Assembly (NCBI RefSeq): GCF_014653945.1
Contig: NZ_BNAU01000002.1
Coordinates: 1,173,914 to 1,237,913 of the forward strand
Source of the DNA: Amycolatopsis deserti
GTDB taxonomy: Bacteria > Actinomycetota > Actinomycetes > Mycobacteriales > Pseudonocardiaceae
Reading direction: 5' to 3'
Length of the DNA stretch: 64,000 nucleotides
The notes beneath the pieces were generated by a model, which saw only the letters and a program-made list of their open reading frames with translations, did not search any database and had not been told where the DNA came from. This document shows, one piece after another, positions 42,224-50,596 of the stretch; within the stretch, counting starts at the first letter, position 1, and every line of letters starts with the position of its first letter. A program made the position numbers and the translations under genes.

Positions 42224-43489
42224 ATGACTGCAGCCCTCGATTCGGCCACCACCCGCCGCACCGTCGACCTCGGCCCGGCCGTGGAACTGGTCTCCAAGGA
42301 AGAGGGGCACCGCCAGCCGCTCGCCCCGGAGTTCGTCTCCGCCGAGGACTTCTCGCCGCTCGAGGTCGCCTACGACTTCGGCCGCGTGCGCCGCGAGGAC
42401 ATCCAGGCCGGCCCGCGCAACATCTGGCGCTACAAGAAGCTGCTCCCGGTGCCCTCGAACGTCGAGGAGATCCCGAACACCGAGCCCGGCTGTACCAGGC
42501 TGGTGAAGGCCGACCGGCTCGCCAAGGCTCTCGGCGTGAAGAGCCTGTGGGTCAAGGACGACACCGGCAACCCCACCCACTCGTTCAAGGACCGCGTCGT
42601 CGCCGTCGCCCTGGCCGCGGCTCGCGAGTTCGGCTTCGACACCCTGGCCTGCCCGTCCACCGGCAACCTGGCCAACGCCGTCGCCGCGGCCGCCGCCCGC
42701 GCCGGCTGGCAGTCCGTGGTGCTGATCCCGTCCTCGCTCGAGCGCGCGAAGGTGCTGACCACCGCGGTGTACGACGGCAACCTCATCGCCGTCGACGGCA
42801 ACTACGACGACGTGAACCGCCTGGCCACCGAGCTGGCCGCCGAGCACGAGAACTGGGCGTTCGTGAACGTCAACGTGCGCCCCTACTACTCCGAGGGCTC
42901 GAAGACGCTGGCCTACGAGGTCGCCGAGCAGCTCGGCTGGCGGATCCCCGAGCAGATCGTCGTGCCGATCGCCTCGGGCTCGCAGCTGACCAAGGTGGAC
43001 AAGGGCTTCCGCGAGTTCGCCAAGCTCGGCCTGGTCGACGACACCCCGTACAAGGTCTTCGGCGCTCAGGCGGCCGGCTGCTCGCCGGTCTCCACGGCCT
43101 TCCGCAACGGCCACGACGTCGTCCAGCCGGTCAAGCCGGACACCATCGCCCGCTCGCTGGCGATCGGCAACCCCGCCGACGGCCCGTACGTGCTCGACAC
43201 CGTCCGCCGCACCGGCGGCGCGATCGAGGACGTGACCGACGAAGAGGTCGTCGAGGGCATCCGCCTGCTGGCCCGCACCGAGGGCATCTTCACCGAGACC
43301 GCCGGTGGTGTCACCGTCGCGACGGCGAAGAAGCTCATCGAGGCCGGTAAGATCGACCCGGACGCCGAGACCGTCCTCCTCATCACCGGCGACGGCCTGA
43401 AGACCCTGGACGCGATCGAGAACGAGGTCGGCCCGAAGGCGACGGTCCCGCCGTCGGCGGCGGCCGTGCACGCGGCGCTGGGTCTCTGA
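42224..43489 (+). CDS. thrC: Threonine synthase
   Basis: 421 residues from ATG 42224 with AAGGA 8 nt upstream. The PLP-lysine is in DTGNPTHSFKDRVVAVAL. CPSTGNLANAVAAAAARAGW (PLP-phosphate loop) and VPIASGSQLTKVDKGFREFA follow, and a SGD-like motif near the C-terminus (LITGDGLKTLD) fits. It converts O-phosphohomoserine to threonine and phosphate. The SAM riboswitch makes sense because the thrC step competes with methionine/SAM synthesis for the same homoserine branch; the riboswitch ties threonine flux to SAM level. Confidence 0.96.
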   Translation: MTAALDSATTRRTVDLGPAVELVSKEEGHRQPLAPEFVSAEDFSPLEVAYDFGRVRREDIQAGPRNIWRYKKLLPVPSNVEEIPNTEPGCTRLVKADRLAKALGVKSLWVKDDTGNPTHSFKDRVVAVALAAAREFGFDTLACPSTGNLANAVAAAAARAGWQSVVLIPSSLERAKVLTTAVYDGNLIAVDGNYDDVNRLATELAAEHENWAFVNVNVRPYYSEGSKTLAYEVAEQLGWRIPEQIVVPIASGSQLTKVDKGFREFAKLGLVDDTPYKVFGAQAAGCSPVSTAFRNGHDVVQPVKPDTIARSLAIGNPADGPYVLDTVRRTGGAIEDVTDEEVVEGIRLLARTEGIFTETAGGVTVATAKKLIEAGKIDPDAETVLLITGDGLKTLDAIENEVGPKATVPPSAAAVHAALGL

Positions 43490-43502
43490 TCAAAGTTCCA
43501 CC

Positions 43503-45854
43503 TCACTTCCCCCGGCGCACCAGCGCCGGACCGGACTGATCGGGGATCACCGCGGTATCGCCGTCGGTGTCCGTGCGGGCGACGAGCGCGCCGTCCGTGG
43601 TCAGGGTGTCGAGTGTCGTGCGGTTCGGGTGGCCGTAACGGTTGCCCGGGCCGACGCTCACCAGCGCCAGCCGCGCGGACACCGCGGCCAGGAACTGGGG
43701 CAGTGAGAACCTGCTGCCGTGGTGCGGCACCTTCAGGATCTCGGCGTGCAGATCCGTTCCGGCGGCCAGCAGGTCGGCCTGGGCGGCCAGTTCTACATCA
43801 CCCGTCAGCAGCACTCCGCCCGCCGCCGTGTGCGCCCGTAGCACGACCGAGCCGTTGTTGATCTGTGTTCCGTCGTCGTCCTCTCCTTCCGACACGTATC
43901 GGGGACCCAGCACCTCGAGGCTCAGCGCCGGCCACTCGAGCCGCCGCCCCAGGTCCAGTTCGAGCAGCGGCACCCCGTGCCGCGCGGCGATCCGGCCGGC
44001 CTGCCGCCACGCCCAGTCGGGCTGCCGCCCGGGCCCCACCGCGATGGCGCCCACCGAGCGCCCCTCGAACACCGAGTCCAGCCCGCCGATGTGGTCGGCG
44101 TGCAGGTGGCTCAGCACCACCAGCGGCACCCGCTCGACGCCCAGCCGGTCCAGGCACCGGTCCGCCGGCCCCGGCTCGGGCCCGGCGTCCACCACGATCG
44201 CCCGTCCGGGCTCCCCGGTGGCCAGCACGAGGCTGTCGCCCTGACCGACGTCGCACGCGACGACCGCCCAACCCGGCGGCGGCCAGCCGGGCGTGATCAC
44301 CCTGCCCGGGACGACGACCAGCAGCACCCCGGCGAGCACCAGCGCCAGCAACACCCGCAACCGCCGCCGGCGCAGCGCCAGCACCACGGCGACGGCGATC
44401 ACCAGCGCGAGGAACCCGCCCCACCAGCCGCTGGGCCACGCCAGCACCGCCCCGGGCACCTCCGACGCCCGCCGCGCCACGAGGATCAACCAGCCCGCCT
44501 CCGGCCCGGCCAGCCGGACGACCACTTCGCCACCGGCAGGCCACGCGGTGGCGACGACCGTCGCGAGCGCTCCGAACACCGTCGCCGGGGCGACGACCGG
44601 CGCGGCCAGCACGTTCGCCGCCACGCTGACCAGGCTCAGCTGTCCGGCCATCCCGGCCACGACGGGGGCGGTCACCACGAACGCCGCCGCGGGCACGGCC
44701 AGCCCCTCCGCGAAACCCGGCGGAACGCCACGTCGCTGGAGGACTTCCGCCCACCGCGGCGCGAGGAGCACCAGCCCGGCCGTCGCGATCACCGAGAGCG
44801 CGAATCCGAAGCTCACAGCCATCGCCGGATCCCACGCCACGAGCACGCACGTCGCCGCGGCCAGTGCGGGCACGACCGATCGCTCCCGCCCCAACGCCAG
44901 CGCCAGCAGGGCGATCCCGCCCATGACCCCGGCCCGCAGAACGCTCGGCTCGCCGCCCGCCAGGACCACGAACCCGGCCAGCGCCAACCCGGACAATGCC
45001 GCTGACAGCCGTGGCCCCGCTCGCAGCAGCCGCAACAGCAGGAGGACGGCGCCGCACACGATCGCGACGTTGGACCCGCTGACGGCCATGAGGTGCGTCA
45101 GCCCGGCGTCGGTGAACTCGCGGTCGAGCCGTTCGGACAGCCCGCTCGTATCGCCCACGACGAGACCCGGCACCAGCCCGGCCTGCTCCTCCGGCAGGAC
45201 GGCGCACGCCTGCCGGAGCGCGTCCCGCATCGACTCGGCGGCCCGCTGCCACCAAGGGGCCTCCGTGGCCTCCGCAGGCGGTCCGCGCACATAGATCGCG
45301 GCCACGGTCAGATCGGCGTCCCGAGGCGGCGCCAGCTCACCGCTCGCGGTGATCTCCTGGCCGGGGATGACCTCGCTCCAGGTCGCGAACGGCGCGAGGA
45401 GCGCGACCCTGCCGGAGGAAACCACCGGCTGCGCGCCGCGTTCCGCGTGCAGGACCTCAGCCGCGATCACCACCGACCTCGGCCCCGCCTGCTGATCCGC
45501 GTATCCGGCCGAACGGACCGGTTTCGGTCGTTCGGTCACCAGCACGTGCAGGGTCACCTCGGTGCCGCGCTGCGCGAGGCCGCGGAGGGGATCGTGCTCC
45601 GCCCGGCTCAGGCGGAGGCCGAGCGGCCCGGCCAGCAGGAGACCGGCCACGAGCAGCGCAGCCGCACCCGGCCACCAGCGCGACCGGCCCGGACGCAGCC
45701 TGATCAGCAGCACCACGGACACCAGCACTGCCGCGACGCCGCTTGCCAGGGCCAGCCACCACGTCCACAACAGACCGAGCAACGCCCCGAGCCACAGCGT
45801 CAGCGCGGCTGGTACCAGACGGAAGTCGTGCCGCACAACGGGTTCGGTGATCAC
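43503..45854 (-). CDS. comEC: ComEC/Rec2 family DNA-uptake channel protein
   Basis: 783 residues from GTG 45854, overlapping the comEA stop (GTGA). The N-terminus has two or three TM segments and a DUF4131-like soluble part. The Competence domain follows with many TM helices (LVVGDTSGLSERLDREFTDAGLTHLMAVSGSNVAIVCG is the typical entry). A C-terminal metallo-beta-lactamase domain has LSHLHADHIGGLDS (HxHxDH) and KVPHHGSRFS. In competent bacteria it is the inner-membrane channel for incoming ssDNA. Natural transformation is not established for most actinobacteria carrying it. Confidence 0.95.
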   Translation of the reverse strand: MITEPVVRHDFRLVPAALTLWLGALLGLLWTWWLALASGVAAVLVSVVLLIRLRPGRSRWWPGAAALLVAGLLLAGPLGLRLSRAEHDPLRGLAQRGTEVTLHVLVTERPKPVRSAGYADQQAGPRSVVIAAEVLHAERGAQPVVSSGRVALLAPFATWSEVIPGQEITASGELAPPRDADLTVAAIYVRGPPAEATEAPWWQRAAESMRDALRQACAVLPEEQAGLVPGLVVGDTSGLSERLDREFTDAGLTHLMAVSGSNVAIVCGAVLLLLRLLRAGPRLSAALSGLALAGFVVLAGGEPSVLRAGVMGGIALLALALGRERSVVPALAAATCVLVAWDPAMAVSFGFALSVIATAGLVLLAPRWAEVLQRRGVPPGFAEGLAVPAAAFVVTAPVVAGMAGQLSLVSVAANVLAAPVVAPATVFGALATVVATAWPAGGEVVVRLAGPEAGWLILVARRASEVPGAVLAWPSGWWGGFLALVIAVAVVLALRRRRLRVLLALVLAGVLLVVVPGRVITPGWPPPGWAVVACDVGQGDSLVLATGEPGRAIVVDAGPEPGPADRCLDRLGVERVPLVVLSHLHADHIGGLDSVFEGRSVGAIAVGPGRQPDWAWRQAGRIAARHGVPLLELDLGRRLEWPALSLEVLGPRYVSEGEDDDGTQINNGSVVLRAHTAAGGVLLTGDVELAAQADLLAAGTDLHAEILKVPHHGSRFSLPQFLAAVSARLALVSVGPGNRYGHPNRTTLDTLTTDGALVARTDTDGDTAVIPDQSGPALVRRGK

Positions 45855-46606
45855 GACACCGTCACCTGGTCCCGCAGCCTGGACAGCCGCGTCTCGCCGA
45901 TGCCCTCGACCTCGCGCAGCTCGTCGACGGATCGGAAGGTGCCGTGCTGGGTGCGCCAGTCGATGATGCGCTGGGCGGTGACCTCACCGATCCCCGGCAG
46001 CGCGTCGAGTTGTTCCGCCGTGGCCGTGTTCAGGTCCACGAGCGCCGGGGCGCCGCCGGCCGCGGCCGGTTGCGACGCGCCGGGTGGTGGCGGCACGCCG
46101 ACGTAGATCTGCTCGCCATCGGTCAGCTTCCGCGCGAGGTTCAGCGCCGTGACGTCGGTGCCCTCGATCGCGCCTCCGGCCGCGCGCAGGGCGTCCGCGA
46201 CGCGTGCGCCGCCGGGGACGGTGACCAATCCCGGATTGCGCACCTTGCCCACGACGCTGATCACCAGCGAACTTTCGGCGACCCGGCTCGCGGACGCGGC
46301 GACCGGCGGGGGCCGGTCCGGAGCCGCGGGCAGCACCGGCGCGTGTTCGACCGGCGGACTGCCACCGAGGAGCGCGATCGAGGTGCCGACGAGCACCAGG
46401 ACCGCGACGAGCGCCAGGAGGACCGTGGTCAGGCGACGCCGCTGCGGGCTGCCGGTGAGCGAGGACGGCACCCAGCGCTCGACCAGCCGTCCGACGGCGC
46501 CCGGTGGCCCGGTGTCCTGGTCGGCCGTGAGGGCGTGACCGGCGAGCTGCTCGAGCCTGCGGTTGACGGGAATGCCCGGCGATTCCGGGGCTGATCGTTC
46601 GAACAC
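45851..46606 (-). CDS. comEA: ComEA-like helix-hairpin-helix DNA-binding protein
   Basis: 251 residues from GTG 46606 (VFERSAPES...). One TM helix is near residue 75 (LTTVLLALVAVLVLVGTSIALL). An SLBB-like segment follows (SLVISVVGKVRNPGLVTVPGGARVADALRAAGG). The C-terminal double HhH reads LVDLNTATAEQLDALPGIGEVTAQRIIDWRTQHGTFRSVDELREVEGIGETRLSRLRD. It is a membrane-anchored DNA receptor that passes DNA to ComEC, encoded 4 bp upstream. The start has no clear SD, so the N-terminus is tentative. Confidence 0.92.
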   Translation of the reverse strand: MFERSAPESPGIPVNRRLEQLAGHALTADQDTGPPGAVGRLVERWVPSSLTGSPQRRRLTTVLLALVAVLVLVGTSIALLGGSPPVEHAPVLPAAPDRPPPVAASASRVAESSLVISVVGKVRNPGLVTVPGGARVADALRAAGGAIEGTDVTALNLARKLTDGEQIYVGVPPPPGASQPAAAGGAPALVDLNTATAEQLDALPGIGEVTAQRIIDWRTQHGTFRSVDELREVEGIGETRLSRLRDQVTVS

Positions 46607-47079
46607 GCATTCGACGCTAGGGGGCGCGGGAAGGAGGGAGAAGCGGGAATCGAGGAGGCTGTGGACAAGTGGGGGTCTGTGGACAAGTGGCGCGTTCCGC
46701 CGCGGTGGCGCGGCTTTCTGTCGGTGACACGTGGCAGGCTGGAACGTTTGCGTCTCGGCTACTCCGACCGCGCAGCCAACTTCCCCGAGAGCACGAGAGG
46801 TAGCGCGGAAGAGGATCAGCACAACACGAAAGAACCCGGATCTGATCTCCGTCCATTCCTGCTCTTGCTTCTCATGGGGAGATCACGCAGAAGAACGCCT
46901 TGCCGGAACAACGCGAACGGTCTGTTGATGGGCTGCAACTAGGAGATTGTTCCGGGTCACCCCAGAACGGAAACCACCTTGGTCGTCCTCTGCCTTTTGA
47001 CGAGCATCTTCAGTTTTTCCCACTTGTGGGATTTGAAGGACAGCCGTTTCCGCCCTGATGGCGACTGCCACGTTCCTCG
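46607..47079. other. 473-bp gap with lower GC and inverted repeats
   Basis: No protein-coding gene I recognise. The stretch 46780-47060 has clearly lower GC than its surroundings. It contains two inverted repeats: CCGGAACAA/TTGTTCCGG (46903-46911 and 46947-46955, 35-nt loop), and a hairpin CTTCA...TCCCAC-TT-GTGGGA...TGAAG at 47008-47038. An untranslated RNA or a decayed insert is possible; nothing firmer can be said. Confidence 0.4.
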
Positions 47080-47943
47080 TCAAGTAGTTCCCGGTCCACC
47101 CGGATTTCGTTGCACCACAACGCCGACCACACCAGGCCCGGTGTGCGCACCGATCACCGCGCCCAGTTCGGACACCACGCAGCCCTCGGTGACGCTCAGC
47201 CGCTCTTCGATGCGGTTCGCCAGCTCGACCGCGCGCTCCGGTGACGCGAGGTGGTGCACGGCGACCTCCACCGGTTCCCCGCGGGCGGCCTCCTCGGCGA
47301 GTTCGACCAGGCGCGCGATGGCGCGGTTCATCGTCCGCACCTTCTCCAGCGGTTTGATCCGGCCGTCGTCGAGGTGCAGTACCGGCTTCATGGCCAGCGC
47401 GGTGCCCAGCAGCGCCGCCGCCGCGCCGATCCGCCCGCCGCGCCGCAGGTACTCCAGGGTCTCGACCACGAACAGCGTCTCCGAGCAACGCACCGCCGCC
47501 GTCGCGGCCGCTTCGACCTCCTTCGCCGAAGCGCCGGCCGACGCCGCGCGCGCCGCGTGCAACGCCGCGAACCCGAGGCCCATCGCCGTCCCGCGCGAAT
47601 CGACGACCCGCACGCGGTCCGGCCCCACCTCCTGCGCCGCCAGCACCGCGGACTCCCAGGTCCCGGAGATCTCGCTGGACAGGTGGATCGAGACGACCGA
47701 GTCCGCGCCCTCCTCCAGCGCTTCCCGGAACGCCGCGGCGAACTCGCCGGGCGTCGGCCGGGACGTGGTCACGATCCGGCGCTGCCCCAGCGCCTCGGCG
47801 AGCGCCGACGCCCCCACCTCGACGCCGTCCAGTGCCGCGAGCCCGTCGATGAGCACGTGCAGCGGGACGACGCGCAGGGCGTAGCGCTCGGCGAAGCCCT
47901 CAGGCAGATGGGCGGTGGAATCCGTGATGACGGCGACCGGCAC
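47080..47943 (-). CDS. DegV family fatty-acid-binding protein
   Basis: 287 residues, normal DegV length. It starts VAVITDSTAHLPEGFAERYALRVVPLHVLIDG; a fatty-acid headgroup pocket in TTSRPTPGEFAAAFREALEEGADSVVSIHLSSEISGTWESAVLAA and VVDSRGTAMGLGFAALHAARAA is typical. FVVETLEYLRRGGRIGAAAALLGTALAMKPVLHLDDG carries the family signature. DegV (FakB-like) proteins bind a single fatty acid and, in Firmicutes, present it to a kinase; the role in actinobacteria is open. It is conserved next to the octT/gpgP/comEA block in mycobacteria. Confidence 0.94.
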   Translation of the reverse strand: MPVAVITDSTAHLPEGFAERYALRVVPLHVLIDGLAALDGVEVGASALAEALGQRRIVTTSRPTPGEFAAAFREALEEGADSVVSIHLSSEISGTWESAVLAAQEVGPDRVRVVDSRGTAMGLGFAALHAARAASAGASAKEVEAAATAAVRCSETLFVVETLEYLRRGGRIGAAAALLGTALAMKPVLHLDDGRIKPLEKVRTMNRAIARLVELAEEAARGEPVEVAVHHLASPERAVELANRIEERLSVTEGCVVSELGAVIGAHTGPGVVGVVVQRNPGGPGTT

Positions 47944-47953
47944 GACCGCCAGC

Positions 47954-48688
47954 CTACGTGCCGGCCGGCGATCCGCCGGGGGCCAGGAGCGGACCGATCA
48001 ACCCTGCCATCGCCTTGCCGACGAGCGCGTGCCCCTCCCAGCCCCAGTGCATGCCGTCCGGGTTGCCGCGCCCGCTCAGGACGTGCTCCCCCACCACCTC
48101 GGCCAGGTTCAGCAGCGGTACGCCCACCCGCCGCGACCAGGCGGCGATGGCGGCGGCCGTCTCTTCCCGCCCGGTGTGCACGTTGCCGTAGGACGAGGCA
48201 CGGTGGACGCTGGGCAGGACGGCCACGATCGGCATCTCCGGCCGCAGGATGCGCAGCGCGTAGACCGCCCGGTCGAGGTAGTGCACCGTCAGCTTCGCCG
48301 GCAGGACCCGCGGGCGTCCGCGCAACGCGACCGCCAGCCGAGGCTGGGCCGCCAGGTACGCCTTCCGGACGGTGCGCCGGAACCGCGCCGGCCGCAGGTA
48401 CCGCAGGCCACCGCGCAGGTAGGTCGGCAACGGCGAAGGCAGCGTGTCCATGCTACCGACGGCCAGCACCACGGCGTCGGCGTGCTTCAGATCGGCCCAC
48501 ACCCGGGGGTCGCCGATCATCGCCCACCACGCGTCGCGCGCGGTCCAGCCCGCGGACGCCACGAGGTCCGCGGTCCCGCCGAGAGCCGCGGCGGCGATGT
48601 TCGGCCACAGACGCGGCTCGTCGGCCGCGCAGGGGCTCTCCGGGCCCTGGAAACTCAGCGAGTCACCGAAGACCAGCAGCCGCGGCAT
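47954..48688 (-). CDS. octT: SGNH-hydrolase-fold diglucosylglycerate octanoyltransferase (OctT-like)
   Basis: 244 residues from ATG 48688. The SGNH fold is evident: block I LLVFGDSLSFQG (nucleophile Ser10), a Gly/Asn block near LAVGSMDTLPS, and block V in GNPDGMHWGWEGH (Asp/His). It lies between degV and a gpgP-like phosphatase, the same place as mycobacterial OctT, which octanoylates diglucosylglycerate for methylglucose lipopolysaccharide synthesis. Orthology is inferred from fold plus synteny. The gene is 1 bp from the preceding gpgP stop. Confidence 0.8.
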   Translation of the reverse strand: MPRLLVFGDSLSFQGPESPCAADEPRLWPNIAAAALGGTADLVASAGWTARDAWWAMIGDPRVWADLKHADAVVLAVGSMDTLPSPLPTYLRGGLRYLRPARFRRTVRKAYLAAQPRLAVALRGRPRVLPAKLTVHYLDRAVYALRILRPEMPIVAVLPSVHRASSYGNVHTGREETAAAIAAWSRRVGVPLLNLAEVVGEHVLSGRGNPDGMHWGWEGHALVGKAMAGLIGPLLAPGGSPAGT

Positions 48689-48689
48689 C

Positions 48690-49301
48690 TCAGCCGAGCA
48701 TTCCGGCGTTGTAGGCGTGCAGCCGCCAGCGGTCGTCGCGCAGGCCCAGCTCGACCCAGTGGCAGTTGCCGATCCCACCGAGCTGCGGCCACGCCTCCAC
48801 CGGCAGGTCCAGGAGCTTGCCGGTGAGGGCGGTGATCAAGCCGCCGTGCGCGGCCAGCAGCACCGTCTCACCCGGGTCGTCGCCGGCCAGCAGGTCGTTG
48901 ACGACCTCGGAGGCGCGCTCTGCGACCTCGACGCGGGATTCGCCGCCCGGGGGCGCCCAGGTGGCGTCCACGCGCCAGATGGCGCGGTCGCCGGGCCAGC
49001 CCTCGTCGACCTCGGCGCCGGTCAGGCCCTGCCATTCACCCAGGTGGGTCTCCCGCAGGCGCTTGTCGATGCGCAGCGGCACCCCGATCGCCTCGGTGAG
49101 CACGGTCGCGGTGTCCATGGCCCGGTGCAGGTCGGACGAGATGACCAGGTCGGGCTGGAAACGCGCGAGCGCGGGCGCGGCGAAGCGGGCCTGGTTCCAG
49201 CCCACCTCGGTCAGCGCCGAGTCCAGGTGGCCCTGCATGCGCCCGGCGGCGTTGTAGTCGGTCTCCCCGTGCCGCCACATCACGAGGCGGCGGAAGCTCA
49301 C
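48690..49301 (-). CDS. gpgP: Histidine phosphatase, probable glucosyl-3-phosphoglycerate phosphatase
   Basis: 203 residues from GTG 49301, which overlaps the rsfS stop (GTGA). The histidine-phosphatase RHG motif is LVMWRHGETDYNAAGRMQGHLDSALTEVG with His as phospho-acceptor. SDLHRAMDTATVL follows, then LRETHLGEWQGLTG with the acid, and VLLAAHGGLITAL with the second His. Genes in this position are often labelled phosphoglycerate mutase. In mycobacteria the syntenic protein dephosphorylates glucosyl-3-phosphoglycerate to glucosylglycerate. The following octT-like gene supports that assignment. Confidence 0.85.
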   Translation of the reverse strand: MSFRRLVMWRHGETDYNAAGRMQGHLDSALTEVGWNQARFAAPALARFQPDLVISSDLHRAMDTATVLTEAIGVPLRIDKRLRETHLGEWQGLTGAEVDEGWPGDRAIWRVDATWAPPGGESRVEVAERASEVVNDLLAGDDPGETVLLAAHGGLITALTGKLLDLPVEAWPQLGGIGNCHWVELGLRDDRWRLHAYNAGMLG

Positions 49302-49687
49302 GAGGCGTCCCCGGCGTCGACGGCCTCGGTGAGCCCGTCGACCTCGATGCGCGGGCAGTCCTTCCAGAGCCGCTCGATGCCGTAGAAGGAGCGCTCCTCG
49401 TCGTGCTGCACGTGGACCACGACGTCGACGAAGTCGAGCAGGACCCAGCGGCCCTCGCGCGCGCCCTCGCGGCGGACCGGCTTGTGCCCGGCCTCCCGCA
49501 GCTTCTCCTCGACGTTGTCCACGATGGCCCCCACCTGGCGCTCGTTGGGCGCCGAGGCGATGACGAACACGTCGGTGATGACGAGTTGCTCGGAGACGTC
49601 CAGCACCACCACGTCGGTGGCCTTCTTGTCCGCGGCGGCGTGTGCCGCCACGGTCGCGATGTCTCGTGCCTGGGACGTCGCTGCCAC
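49298..49687 (-). CDS. rsfS: Ribosomal silencing factor RsfS
   Basis: 129 residues. DUF143/RsfS signature: KKATDVVVLDVSEQLVITDVFVIASAPNERQVGAIVDNVEEKLREAG, then GRWVLLDFVDVVVHVQHDEERSFYGIERLWKDCP. RsfS binds L14 (uL14) and blocks subunit joining when nutrients are low. It precedes gpgP with overlapping codons and follows nadD, the conserved actinobacterial order. Confidence 0.96.
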   Translation of the reverse strand: MAATSQARDIATVAAHAAADKKATDVVVLDVSEQLVITDVFVIASAPNERQVGAIVDNVEEKLREAGHKPVRREGAREGRWVLLDFVDVVVHVQHDEERSFYGIERLWKDCPRIEVDGLTEAVDAGDAS

Positions 49688-49760
49688 TCCTGTGCTCCCT
49701 CATCCTGAGACCGTCGGTCCACCGAGGGTACCTGCCGCCGTCCACGGCCCCGGCGGCGTG

Positions 49761-50354
49761 TCAGGCGGGCTTGCGGTACAGCCCCCGCTTGTCGATGTAC
49801 CGGACCACGCCGTCGGGCACCAGGTACCAGATCGGTTCGCCGTGCTCGACGCGGTCCCGGCAGCCGGTCGACGAGATCGCCATCGCGGTGACCTCGACCA
49901 GGCTCACCTTGCCGCTGGGCAGGTGGTGGTCGTTGAGCTTGTACCCGGGCCTGGTGACGCCGATGAAATGCGCCAGCGTGAACAGCTCGTCGGCGTTGTG
50001 CCAGGTCAGGATCTGTTCGAGCGCGTCGGCGCCGGTGATGAAGAAGAGCTCGTCCTCGGGGTACTCGGCCTTCAGGTCGCGCAGGGTGTCGACGGTGTAG
50101 GTCTCGCCGCCGCGGTCGATGTCCACCCGGCTCACCGAGAAGACCGGGTTCGAGGCGGTGGCGATGACCGTCATGAGGTAGCGGTCCTCGGCCCGGGTGA
50201 CCTGCCTGCCGGACTTCTGCCACGGCTGGCCGGTCGGCACGAAGATCACTTCGTCGAGGTCGAACCGGGACTGCACCTCACTGGCCGCGACGAGGTGGCC
50301 GTGGTGGACGGGGTCGAAAGTGCCGCCCATGACCCCGATTCGGCGTGGTGACAT
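49761..50354 (-). CDS. nadD: Nicotinate-nucleotide adenylyltransferase
   Basis: 197 residues from ATG 50354 ([27 protein letters not shown]). The nucleotidyltransferase [11 protein letters not shown] motif is at residues 10-20. [28 protein letters not shown] and the C-terminal [28 protein letters not shown] (ISST/xRxR) are all present. It makes deamido-NAD from nicotinate mononucleotide and ATP. No clear SD supports the exact start. Confidence 0.95.
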   Translation of the reverse strand: MSPRRIGVMGGTFDPVHHGHLVAASEVQSRFDLDEVIFVPTGQPWQKSGRQVTRAEDRYLMTVIATASNPVFSVSRVDIDRGGETYTVDTLRDLKAEYPEDELFFITGADALEQILTWHNADELFTLAHFIGVTRPGYKLNDHHLPSGKVSLVEVTAMAISSTGCRDRVEHGEPIWYLVPDGVVRYIDKRGLYRKPA

Positions 50355-50596
50355 GAACGGATCGTAGAAGCGCGAGTGCGCGGGTACTGCCCCGCTCCCC
50401 GGTAACAGCACCCGCGCACTTCGCTCCGCCGGCGGTTCGAGGGGAACCTCCGGAGGCCCCGACAGCCAGGAGACTCCGCCGTTCGGGTGTCCTGATGCGA
50501 GCATTCGTTGTGTTCTGCGTCACATTACTCGACGACTGGTCCACTCGTGCGGTACTCGGCTCGGTTTCGTCGGAGCCTTGGGGTAGACGTGGACCC

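Noticed and set aside
46661-46942. A 93-codon plus-strand frame between comEA and degV
   Set aside because: No SD, no motif, mixed composition; other frames over the same DNA look equally good.
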